Shown: positions 7,980 to 14,190 of the stretch, in pieces
How the letters are laid out: each line of letters opens with the position of its first letter
How positions within the stretch are numbered: position 1 is the stretch's first letter
Source: CAYXZR01 sp964470025
GTDB taxonomy: Bacteria > Patescibacteriota > Patescibacteriia > Buchananbacterales > UBA6539
Direction: 5' to 3'
Length of the DNA: 14,486 bases
NCBI GenBank assembly: GCA_964470025.1
Contig: CAYXZR010000024.1
Location: forward strand, 1 to 14,486
The notes under the pieces: model-generated
Told to the model about the DNA's origin: nothing
Databases searched by the model: none
Seen by the model: the letters and a program-made list of their open reading frames with translations, nothing else
Program-made: the position numbers and the translations under genes

Positions 7980-8008
7980 AGTATATAGTCTCAAGAGTCA
8001 TTAAACAA
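7980..8008 (-). promoter_or_regulatory. internal promoter predicted to give leaderless cysS mRNA
   Basis: TTGTTT (8003-8008) and TATACT (7980-7985, 5/6) are 17 bases apart on the minus strand, filling the gap between the murF stop (8010-8012) and cysS. Exactly six bases separate the -10 from the ATG at 7973, so the standard start point is the A of the start codon. The -35 matches only at TTG. Confidence 0.45.
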
Positions 8009-8009
8009 G

Positions 8010-9305
8010 CTAGACCCACGGGGCATACTGTCGCACCAGCTGCTCTGCTGCGTTTTCTGGGTGCGCCATAATCTCCTTAACAATTTTTTCCATACGTACC
8101 CCCTGTGACCCCTTGATTAGAAGAATATCATTTTGTTTTATTCTTTTTTGGAGGAATAAGCCAGCTTGCTGACTGCTATCGAAGTGAAATACTCGATCCT
8201 TTGTCATACCTGCATCAATTGCGCCCACCTTAATATGTTGTGATAATGGTCCAACTGCAACTAAATAATCAATGTTTAGTTTTTTTACTGTTTGGCCAAG
8301 TGATACATGCTCATCTTCAGCATATGCACCAAGTTCAAGCATGTCTCCAAGCACTGCATAGCGCACTGCACCATCTTCAACTGGAATATCTGCCAGCTGC
8401 TTAATTGCAACCTCTGCAGCTACAGGAGATGAATTATAAGTGTCATCAATGATAGTTGCATGCTTAATCCCCTCAACTATATGCATGCGACCTTGTGGTG
8501 GTTTTAATTTACGAAGCTCCTCTACAATTTCATGCATATTGAAGTTATAATGCAAGGCAACAGCTGTAGCAAATAATGCCGTATATACTACATGTTCACC
8601 CGCTATATCAGGTATTAGCACCGGGAGCTTGGCTCCCTTGTAAGTAATTTTAAAGCTGACTCCTCTTACAATCTTATTATCCTTATCATAACTTACAATA
8701 CTGTCAGTCCCGCTTACATCTGCAGATAGCTTCTTACCAATTGATATCTTTTTTGTTTTCAGCTTAACTGCTGCGCTAGATACACGCTTATCATCAGCAT
8801 TGTAAATTACTAAACCATCTTTCTTCACACGCTGTGCAAGTAGCATTTTCTCTTTTGCTAAACGTTCAATGGTTCCAAAAAACTCTAGATGTGCTGGGGC
8901 AATTCTCGTAACAATACCAATATCTGGTGGTAAGAATGAGGTTAAATAATCAATATCTCCTGGGTGATCTGCTCCCATCTCAAGCACTAAAATATCTGGA
9001 TATTCTTTATGCTGTGTAAATAGTAGTGATATTGCTCGTGAGTACAGTCTACACCAAGCAAAAATTGATCGACCTCCTCCCGGTAACCCAATAACAGCTG
9101 CTGGTGTGCCCACTTCATTGTTTTGATTTTTAAAATTTGTTGCAACATTAAACTTAGAACTAAGCACCGTTACAATGGCTTGACGAGTTGAGGTTTTGCC
9201 AACACTCCCGGTAATTGCAATGATCTGCGGATTATATTTTGCAACAATCTTAATAGATAGAAATCTAAGCGATGTAAATATGAATTTTTTTATTATTTTT
9301 TTCAT
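8010..9305 (-). CDS. murF: MurF-type Mur ligase without the N-terminal domain
   Basis: 431 residues. MurF adds D-Ala-D-Ala to UDP-MurNAc-tripeptide, the last cytoplasmic step of peptidoglycan precursor synthesis. Central ATPase domain: GSVGKTST (33-40), LEMGA (108-112), a likely carbamylated lysine in AKEK (about K153), NADD (169-172). C-terminal domain: DDTYNSSP (287-294), GDMLELG (320-326), KGSQGVRME (398-406), a combination diagnostic of MurF rather than MurC, D or E. The P-loop starts at residue 33, whereas classical MurF has a roughly 80-100-residue substrate-binding domain before it. Here that region is a short basic, hydrophobic segment (FIFTSLRFLSIKIV) that might touch the membrane. 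No coding extension or frameshift is visible upstream, because ftsI ends two bases before. It is coupled to ftsI (TAA then ATG one base later). Confidence 0.9.
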   Translation of the reverse strand: MKKIIKKFIFTSLRFLSIKIVAKYNPQIIAITGSVGKTSTRQAIVTVLSSKFNVATNFKNQNNEVGTPAAVIGLPGGGRSIFAWCRLYSRAISLLFTQHKEYPDILVLEMGADHPGDIDYLTSFLPPDIGIVTRIAPAHLEFFGTIERLAKEKMLLAQRVKKDGLVIYNADDKRVSSAAVKLKTKKISIGKKLSADVSGTDSIVSYDKDNKIVRGVSFKITYKGAKLPVLIPDIAGEHVVYTALFATAVALHYNFNMHEIVEELRKLKPPQGRMHIVEGIKHATIIDDTYNSSPVAAEVAIKQLADIPVEDGAVRYAVLGDMLELGAYAEDEHVSLGQTVKKLNIDYLVAVGPLSQHIKVGAIDAGMTKDRVFHFDSSQQAGLFLQKRIKQNDILLIKGSQGVRMEKIVKEIMAHPENAAEQLVRQYAPWV

Positions 9306-9306
9306 T

Positions 9307-11034
9307 TTAGTAATCAGGTGGTAATTGATAATGAGAAACTAGAAATTTTGCAATCTCTCCAAACAAGGGCGTAACACTATCGGAAGCAAATCTAATGCCC
9401 TTTGGCCTGTCAAGCTTCACTAGCATTACAAACTTTGGATTTGAGACTGGTCCAAATCCTACAAAACTATGAATTGTATCTTGACCATACCCTCCTTGCT
9501 CAGAAGCTACCTGCGCAGTACCAGTTTTACCTGCGAGATAATAGCCATCTACTCCGGCTTTTGCGCCATAGCCATTTTCTACTACAGAGGTAAGCATCCC
9601 TGTAATTAAGGTTGAGGTTTTTTTATCGATAACTTGTCTGACTTTATCTGGCTTTGTGACTTCAGTTTTTCCACTTGGGTAAATTTTTTCTTCTACAATA
9701 TATGGCTTATAGAGACTTCCGCCATTAACTAGTGCGGCATAAGCACTTACCAGCTGGATTGGGGTTGCTGTAATACCCTGACCATACGAACCAGTAAGGT
9801 AGTATATTTCACCACGCTTATCAAGTGCATCAATATTTCCCTTAACCTCTGTATCCAGCTCAATATTTGTTAGTTGACCAAACCCAAATCTCTCCACATA
9901 TTTTTTGAAGTCACTCTTACCTAGCCTATCTGCTACATAGATAGTACCTGTATTAAGTGACTTATCAAGTACATCGATCATAGTTTGCTCACCATGCGCT
10001 TTAAGGTCGGCATTTCTGATAGTGTACGGGCCAATCTCTACCTCACCTTCATCGACATATGTATCACTTGGCTTTACTTTACCAGTATCAATTGCAGCTG
10101 CCATGGTGAATGATTTAAATATTGAACCAGGTTCAAAATCATAAAAAATTGCAGGATTGTTGAAGTAATTAATTTCTTCAACCTGATTATAATTTTCTGG
10201 ATCAAAGTCTGGAAAACTACACATAGCTGTTATTGCCCCCGTGTTTGGATCCATGATAATCACACTGGCTGAGCTTGCCTCGAAATATTCATAATACTTC
10301 TTGAGTTTCTCGCATGCAGTAAACTGAACTTGTCGATCAATTGTAAGTACAAGATCTACACCATCTGTCGCTGGTTTCAATGAACGTGAACCAACTGTCA
10401 CCAACGCACCTGCGGCATCTTTAATTGACTTAATAGATCCCTGCTCACCGTTCAGCTCATCTTCAAAATATCCCTCAATTCCATACTGCCCAACTTGTTC
10501 ATCCCCCCTACTAATGAATCCAAAAATATGACCACCTAAATCTTTTTCAGAATAAAAACGATATGTTTCCGGTATAAACCCTACGCCATCTAATTCAAGT
10601 TTTTCGATTTCCTGTACTTTTGATCTTGGAACTTTCTTTTTGATTGGTTCATATGGATCGGTATTATCTGCTAACCTACCCAATAACTCCTTCCACTCAG
10701 ATTCTTCTAACCCTAGTATTGATGTAATACCATCTATAACTTTATTTGGACTTTCAATTTTATTAGGCTCAGCATAAACGGTGTAGTACGTACTGTTGGT
10801 AACTATGGGATACAAATCGTTGTTCTCTCTAACATAAATACTTCCACGCTCTGGAAACAGTTCTCTCAAGACTTCATGCTTCTCTGTTGCTGCTAATGCA
10901 TACCATGCACCTTGCACCACCTGAAGACTAAAAAGTTTAAAAATAATTATTCCGCCAAACAAAAAAATGACTATAGCTATTATTGAAATTCTTGATTCTT
11001 TTTGGAGAGAAGAATTAGTTCGTGCCATAGTCAT
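9307..11034 (-). CDS. ftsI: division-specific penicillin-binding protein (class B transpeptidase)
   Basis: 575 residues. FtsI (PBP3) cross-links septal peptidoglycan outside the inner membrane. A single N-terminal transmembrane anchor (about 17-39) follows a short cytoplasmic tail. The non-catalytic pedestal domain (about 55-240) contains the RGSIY motif (63-67). Transpeptidase motifs: SIFK (304-307; S304 nucleophile, Ile where Thr is common), SLN (359-361) and KTGTAQ (503-508). There is no C-terminal PASTA repeat. All catalytic residues are intact. It lies between ftsL and murF as in a dcw cluster. ATG at 11034 is used; a second ATG two codons inside is equally possible and neither has a Shine-Dalgarno site. 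A 63-base gap upstream holds a possible weak promoter and an imperfect hairpin. SpoVD or another class B PBP is less likely given the position next to ftsL. Confidence 0.95.
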   Translation of the reverse strand: MTMARTNSSLQKESRISIIAIVIFLFGGIIIFKLFSLQVVQGAWYALAATEKHEVLRELFPERGSIYVRENNDLYPIVTNSTYYTVYAEPNKIESPNKVIDGITSILGLEESEWKELLGRLADNTDPYEPIKKKVPRSKVQEIEKLELDGVGFIPETYRFYSEKDLGGHIFGFISRGDEQVGQYGIEGYFEDELNGEQGSIKSIKDAAGALVTVGSRSLKPATDGVDLVLTIDRQVQFTACEKLKKYYEYFEASSASVIIMDPNTGAITAMCSFPDFDPENYNQVEEINYFNNPAIFYDFEPGSIFKSFTMAAAIDTGKVKPSDTYVDEGEVEIGPYTIRNADLKAHGEQTMIDVLDKSLNTGTIYVADRLGKSDFKKYVERFGFGQLTNIELDTEVKGNIDALDKRGEIYYLTGSYGQGITATPIQLVSAYAALVNGGSLYKPYIVEEKIYPSGKTEVTKPDKVRQVIDKKTSTLITGMLTSVVENGYGAKAGVDGYYLAGKTGTAQVASEQGGYGQDTIHSFVGFGPVSNPKFVMLVKLDRPKGIRFASDSVTPLFGEIAKFLVSHYQLPPDY

Positions 11035-11047
11035 TAGTTTAGGATAT

Positions 11048-11073
11048 GCTCACTATATCATAGTTTCATGAGC
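11048..11073. repeat. imperfect inverted repeat between ftsL and ftsI
   Basis: GCTCA (11048-11052) pairs with TGAGC (11069-11073), and an inner CTAT/ATAG stem closes a three-base loop, with a five-base bulge. On the minus strand it overlaps a possible -10, TATAGT (11052-11057), with ATGACG 17 bases upstream as a weak -35. It lacks a T tail, so it is not a terminator. It could be an operator, an RNA hairpin or chance. Confidence 0.25.
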
Positions 11074-11097
11074 GCGTCATATCGAATTTATTGATAA

Positions 11098-11445
11098 TTA
11101 TTCTGCCAAAGCGACTGGTGTTGGCTGTATAAACTCAGGATTGGTTACTGCTACCATATCAAGTTTTTCTACTTCTTTTTTCACCCTGCTCATTGACTTT
11201 AGCTGTAGCACTTCAAGCTCTAGGTCATCAGTTTCGAGCTTTAAATCAGAAATTTCAGACTTCAAATCCTGAATCTCATAGCCTTTTGTGATCAAGCTAT
11301 TGATCTGGATAAGATATGTTAATCCTGCTAGTGCGATTAGACTAAATACTAGTACATTGAGCCTCACTACACCAGCTGATGTATTACTTTTTTTTGATGG
11401 ACCTTTTTTGGCTTTTTTAAAACCGAATCTCATTGAATTTGGCAT
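11098..11445 (-). CDS. ftsL: FtsL-like divisome protein
   Basis: 115 residues with the FtsL architecture: a basic cytoplasmic N-terminus (1-28, rich in Lys and Arg), one transmembrane helix (about 29-47), then an extracytoplasmic leucine-zipper coiled coil (about 52-97) with regular Leu/Ile spacing, and a short tail. FtsL with FtsB scaffolds the divisome and activates the FtsWI synthase. Sequence conservation in this family is low, so the call rests on the topology, the size and the position between rsmH and ftsI, the classic dcw order. An FtsB/DivIC-like reading cannot be excluded on sequence alone. The 23-base gap after rsmH is almost pure A/T, with no Shine-Dalgarno sequence. A second ATG at codon 5 is possible. 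Confidence 0.85.
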   Translation of the reverse strand: MPNSMRFGFKKAKKGPSKKSNTSAGVVRLNVLVFSLIALAGLTYLIQINSLITKGYEIQDLKSEISDLKLETDDLELEVLQLKSMSRVKKEVEKLDMVAVTNPEFIQPTPVALAE

Positions 11446-11468
11446 ACTTTTATTTCTATTTTTTGTTT

Positions 11469-12410
11469 TTAAATTTTTTTATATATACGTAATTTTGCAC
11501 TTCTACTTCTGGGATTTACTTCAATCTCTTCTTCGCTTGGAATAATGGGTTTCTTAGTAATCACTTCCATGAGAGGATCTTTACCGCATGTACATTTTGG
11601 GAAATCAGGTGGGCAGATACACCCTTTGGCTGCAAGGTTGAAAAACTGCTTCACAATTCTATCCTCGAGTGAGTGGTAGCTAATAACTACTACACGCCCG
11701 CCTGGCTGAAGTGCATCGCAGATTTTTGGCAATACAGTCTCGAGACTTGCTAGCTCATCGTTTACTGCGATACGCAATGCTTGAAATACTTTTGTTGCAG
11801 GATGTGTCTTTGATTTCTTATGAAAACGTTTCTTGTAAATACGTTCTACTAACTTGGCCAATTGCTGAGTTGTAGCGATAGACTCTTCTTCTCGCTGTTC
11901 AATAATCTTACGAGCGATTAATGAAGCGAGTGTCTCTTCGCCATATTTACGAAAAATCTCTGTAAGTTGCTCCTGACTCCATGTCGCGATTATTTCATGG
12001 GCAGTAAGCGTTTGCTTGTCAGGATCAAATCGCATATCTAGCTTCGCATCATTTACAAAACTAAAGCCACGGGTTGGATTATCGAGCTGTCCGCTTGAGA
12101 GACCTAGGTCTAGTAACACTCCATTTACTTTTCCTAGATCATGATCTTCAAGGTATATATCAATATCTTTGAAATTCCCTTGAGAAAAGACAACACGTGA
12201 CTTTAATTTTCCAAGATGTTTTTCAGCTGCTTTAATTGCTTGCTTGTCATGGTCAATGGCTAGTACTTTCCCCTGCTCACCAACTGCTTCAGCCAGAAGC
12301 TTAGTGTGACCACCGCCACCCAACGTACAATCAACAACACTATCTCCATCTGATAAATTAAGATAGTCAACTGATTCCTTCAATAAAACTGTAATGTGCT
12401 TATACTGCAT
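11469..12410 (-). CDS. rsmH: 16S rRNA (cytosine-1402-N4)-methyltransferase
   Basis: 313 residues, full length. RsmH (MraW) methylates N4 of C1402 in the ribosomal P-site, using S-adenosylmethionine. Landmarks: HITVLL (5-10), the SAM loop DCTLGGGGHT (27-36), AIDHD (51-55), LLDLGLSSGQLD (99-110), GFSF (115-118), HPATKVFQALRIAVNDEL (203-220) and ISYHSLEDRIVKQFF (243-257), ending with the RSRSAKLR box (301-308). Near the C-terminus two CxC pairs (C264/C266 and C273/C275) form a possible metal site of the kind seen in many RsmH proteins. It starts two bases after the mraZ stop, behind one of the few recognisable Shine-Dalgarno sequences in the window. Identity is certain. Confidence 0.98.
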   Translation of the reverse strand: MQYKHITVLLKESVDYLNLSDGDSVVDCTLGGGGHTKLLAEAVGEQGKVLAIDHDKQAIKAAEKHLGKLKSRVVFSQGNFKDIDIYLEDHDLGKVNGVLLDLGLSSGQLDNPTRGFSFVNDAKLDMRFDPDKQTLTAHEIIATWSQEQLTEIFRKYGEETLASLIARKIIEQREEESIATTQQLAKLVERIYKKRFHKKSKTHPATKVFQALRIAVNDELASLETVLPKICDALQPGGRVVVISYHSLEDRIVKQFFNLAAKGCICPPDFPKCTCGKDPLMEVITKKPIIPSEEEIEVNPRSRSAKLRIYKKI

Positions 12411-12412
12411 AG

Positions 12413-12844
12413 CTACACCCCTAACTCACCGAGTGCTTCTGCAATGTCAGTACTTTTACTCTCGGTCTTGCTCTTATATTTATCCCAAGCTGATTGATCC
12501 CAGATTTCCAAACGATTAAACAACCCTGTGACAACAACTTTTTTCTTCATACTTGCAAAACTTCTAAGATAATCTGGAATAAGAATCCGTCCCTGCTTAT
12601 CAACTGATACGTCCATAGCTCCAGCGAGCATTAAACGAGCAAATGCACGGCTATTAGCCTGTGAAATTGGTAATTGTGAAAGCTTTTGTGCCAATACATG
12701 CCACTCCTCTTTGGTGTAGAGAAATAAACAATTATCTAACCCACGAGTTACTACTGCACCCTTGGCTAATTGCTTTCTAAACTTAGTAGGAACTGCCAAG
12801 CGTCCTTTCACGTCGATTGTATGCTGATATTCACCGATAAACAT
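12413..12844 (-). CDS. mraZ: MraZ transcriptional regulator
   Basis: 143 residues, the normal MraZ size. MraZ forms a ring of subunits, each with two SpoVT/AbrB-like halves, and binds short repeats upstream of its own operon to regulate division and wall genes. Both DNA-binding signatures are present: DVKGRLAVP (11-19) and DKQGRILIP (82-90). ATG at 12844 is chosen because MFIGEYQHT is the canonical MraZ N-terminus; a GTG nine codons upstream (12871) is rejected. It is the first gene of the division cluster and lies 72 bases from the predicted transcription start, behind three AGTGG boxes. No Shine-Dalgarno sequence precedes it, although the leader can fold into a hairpin. Confidence 0.97.
   Translation of the reverse strand: MFIGEYQHTIDVKGRLAVPTKFRKQLAKGAVVTRGLDNCLFLYTKEEWHVLAQKLSQLPISQANSRAFARLMLAGAMDVSVDKQGRILIPDYLRSFASMKKKVVVTGLFNRLEIWDQSAWDKYKSKTESKSTDIAEALGELGV
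12418..12422 (-). promoter_or_regulatory. Shine-Dalgarno sequence of rsmH
   Basis: AGGGG on the minus strand lies seven bases before the rsmH ATG at 12410, inside the last codons of mraZ. Spacing is ideal. It stands out because most genes here have no such sequence. Confidence 0.5.
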
Positions 12845-12875
12845 GGATTTTTGACTTAGATACTTATGCACTTTT

Positions 12876-12893
12876 GTGAGGAGTTATCCCCAC
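12876..12893 (-). promoter_or_regulatory. hairpin in the mraZ leader
   Basis: On the minus strand GTGGGGA and TCCTCAC pair over seven positions (one G-U) around a TAAC loop. It overlaps the third AGTGG box and lies about 30 bases before the mraZ start. No T run follows, so it is not a terminator. It could stabilise or regulate the leader RNA, or be a by-product of the operator sequence. Confidence 0.35.
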
Positions 12894-12914
12894 TTTCTTC
12901 CACTTTTTACCACT
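12890..12914 (-). promoter_or_regulatory. MraZ operator: three AGTGG boxes at 10-bp intervals
   Basis: Read on the minus strand, AGTGG occurs at 12914-12910, 12904-12900 and 12894-12890, exactly one helical turn apart and separated by A-rich spacers. MraZ proteins are known to bind short GTG-containing direct repeats of about 10 bp at their own promoters (AAAGTG-type boxes in Mollicutes, TGGG-type in E. coli). The boxes begin about two bases after the predicted transcription start, so a bound MraZ ring would block initiation or early elongation. Confidence 0.75.
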
Positions 12915-12922
12915 CTGTAATA

Positions 12923-12951
12923 ATTATATACCACAATTCTACCCGGGTCAA
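12923..12951 (-). promoter_or_regulatory. main promoter of the mraZ division operon
   Basis: TTGACC (12946-12951, 5/6) and a perfect TATAAT (12923-12928) are 17 bases apart on the minus strand. It is the best housekeeping-type promoter in the window, with a predicted start near 12916 and a leader of about 72 bases. It follows the tsaB terminator directly, so the division cluster is transcribed independently of tsaB. Confidence 0.85.
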
Positions 12952-12965
12952 CCATATTTATACAC

Positions 12966-12993
12966 AAAAAAACCGGCTTATTTATGCCGATTT
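12966..12993 (-). terminator. intrinsic terminator after tsaB
   Basis: On the minus strand AAATCGGC (12993-12986) pairs with GCCGGTTT (12977-12970) across an 8-base A/T loop, with one G-U pair, and T residues continue to 12966. It is 35 bases after the tsaB stop and just before the mraZ promoter, insulating the two units. Confidence 0.8.
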
Positions 12994-13027
12994 ATACTAA
13001 TTATTGCGTTGTTATGTCAAAGGCTCT

Positions 13028-13432
13028 TTACACCCTCTTTTTTGCCTTAGTAATACTAGGGTCTTGATTGTATACTGGCTGGATAATCGTCTTTTTTGCC
13101 TTCTTTATTTGGCTATAAACTACATCAGGAAAGCTATCTATATCTGTGACTTCAATGCCAATAATAGGTACATCTAGGGCATAACTTAACGCATTTGCAG
13201 TTGAAACTCCTACGCGAGTTGAAGTAAATGGACCAGGTCCCTGCACAACACAAATAGTGCCTATTCCCTCTAAAGTACTACCTACTTGTGCTAGCAACTC
13301 TTGAATAAGTGGCAGTATTTTTTGAGCTTGCTTATACTGCGCAGTTTCACTTTTTTCTGCGATAACTTTTTGGTCATCGAGTAGTGCGCAGTGGATTTTG
13401 TGCGAGTCAGTAGTATTGATATATAAGATCAT
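13028..13432 (-). CDS. tsaB: TsaB-like protein, short form (tRNA t6A biosynthesis)
   Basis: 134 residues. TsaB partners TsaD and TsaE to make N6-threonylcarbamoyl-adenosine at position 37 of ANN-decoding tRNAs. The N-terminal ASKHA-type domain is recognisable: ILYINTTDS at the start and the diagnostic GPGPFTSTRVGVSTANALSYAL (65-86, given here in part as GPGPFTSTRVG), then VPIIGIEV (88-95). Usual TsaB is about 220-240 residues, so the C-terminal half is missing; the stop is followed by a clean terminator, which argues against a recent frameshift. Start: ATG at 13432, one base after the upstream stop, with AGGA four bases before it; an ATG four codons earlier (13444) would overlap the previous gene. 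TsaB is a scaffold rather than a catalyst, so a short form that keeps the TsaD-dimer surface could still work. tsaD and tsaE are not in the window. Confidence 0.85.
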   Translation of the reverse strand: MILYINTTDSHKIHCALLDDQKVIAEKSETAQYKQAQKILPLIQELLAQVGSTLEGIGTICVVQGPGPFTSTRVGVSTANALSYALDVPIIGIEVTDIDSFPDVVYSQIKKAKKTIIQPVYNQDPSITKAKKRV

Positions 13433-13433
13433 A

Positions 13434-14078
13434 TTATCCTGCATCTACGACTACTACTTTTTTACCACCTAAGATAGTGTAAAGAAACCTATCAGTAATT
13501 TCTTTTCGATAATTAAACTCTTGAGGAGTCATTACCGTGTAATTAATTTCTCTATCAACATCTTTTTCAAACTTCTCAACAATCATTTTTAACTTTCGTC
13601 GATTCACCGTGCCAACTAGCAACATGTCAGTCCCAGCGTCTTCATTGTCAACAAATACTCCGGTCAAAACAAACAATTTAAGCCGTGATAATGACTCTAC
13701 TTTTTTTACAAAATCTTGTTCTAACAGAAGCTGTGCTTTAATAAAGAGTCCTTTTAGCTCTGGAAAGAGTAAAAACTCTCTATTAATCATGTAATGCTTT
13801 TTGGTTGTCGGCTTTTTCTTGGTTTTTGTAGATTTTTTACCTTTAGTGGGTTTTTTACTCTTGGCAACCTTCTTGTCTTCATCATCCTCCTCGTCAGGCA
13901 CGTCAATACTCACCAAGATGCCAATCTTTTCTAAATTAGTAACCTCTCTTCGCACAGCTGTAAGCTGTAAATTCAACTTTCTGGTTAATTCGCGAAGGTA
14001 ATAATGCTGTTGTGGATTATTGAGAAAAATCTGAAGTAATTTTACCCTAGCCCTTGAGCCAAATAGGTGGTCAAGCAT
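13434..14078 (-). CDS. winged-helix protein with a degenerate nucleotidyltransferase-like domain
   Basis: 214 residues. Residues 1-60 are a winged helix of the ArsR/MarR type (LFGSRARVKLLQIFLNNP at the start, then YYLRELTRKLNLQLTAVRRE as recognition helices, then LEKIGIL). Residues 61-95 are a striking linker: an acidic run (DEEDDEDKK) followed by a Lys/Thr/Pro-rich run. Residues 96-214 resemble the nucleotidyltransferase-like half of archaeal and CPR HTH-NTase proteins: LKLFVLTGVF (133-142), GTDMLLVG (149-156) and REINYTVMTPQEFNYR (176-191). A working enzyme of this fold has a GS motif and paired Asp; here the GS is absent and only D151 is obvious, so it is probably a DNA-binding sensor rather than an enzyme. 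It lies one base upstream of tsaB in the same unit. The ligand and targets are unknown. Confidence 0.85.
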   Translation of the reverse strand: MLDHLFGSRARVKLLQIFLNNPQQHYYLRELTRKLNLQLTAVRREVTNLEKIGILVSIDVPDEEDDEDKKVAKSKKPTKGKKSTKTKKKPTTKKHYMINREFLLFPELKGLFIKAQLLLEQDFVKKVESLSRLKLFVLTGVFVDNEDAGTDMLLVGTVNRRKLKMIVEKFEKDVDREINYTVMTPQEFNYRKEITDRFLYTILGGKKVVVVDAG

Positions 14079-14100
14079 AAAAATAGTCGTAAAAATCTAG

Positions 14101-14129
14101 TTGCTGTTTAGTATATTTTATAGTATAAT
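14101..14129 (+). promoter_or_regulatory. strong promoter for the gene starting at 14191
   Basis: TTGCTG (14101-14106, 4/6) and a perfect TATAAT (14124-14129) are 17 bases apart. The predicted start near 14136 leaves a leader of about 55 bases. AAGGAAG within it lies too far (over 20 bases) from the ATG to serve as a normal Shine-Dalgarno site. TAGTATA occurs twice (14109-14115 and 14121-14127), 12 bases apart, in the spacer and -10. Confidence 0.7.
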
Positions 14130-14150
14130 ATAGCGACACGATTAAGTCCA
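14122..14150 (-). promoter_or_regulatory. candidate promoter for the winged-helix/tsaB unit
   Basis: On the minus strand TGGACT (14145-14150, 4/6) and TATACT (14122-14127, 5/6) are 17 bases apart. Its -10 shares four bases with the -10 of the divergent promoter on the plus strand, so one polymerase would exclude the other. The predicted start near 14115 leaves a leader of about 37 bases. Confidence 0.4.
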
Positions 14151-14190
14151 GAATTTTAAGGTCAAGGAAGTGCTCTAAGCTTATTATTTC

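Noticed and set aside
7974..7994. TTG start adding seven residues to CysS
   Set aside because: The extra codons overlap a -10 box, and the CysRS family normally starts near MNELYIYNTL.
12845..12871. Longer MraZ starting at a GTG (12871)
   Set aside because: The canonical MraZ N-terminus MFIGEYQHT begins at the ATG at 12844.
13434..14078. HEPN/MNT-type toxin-antitoxin pair
   Set aside because: The nucleotidyltransferase-like domain is fused to a winged helix and the neighbour is TsaB, not a HEPN protein.
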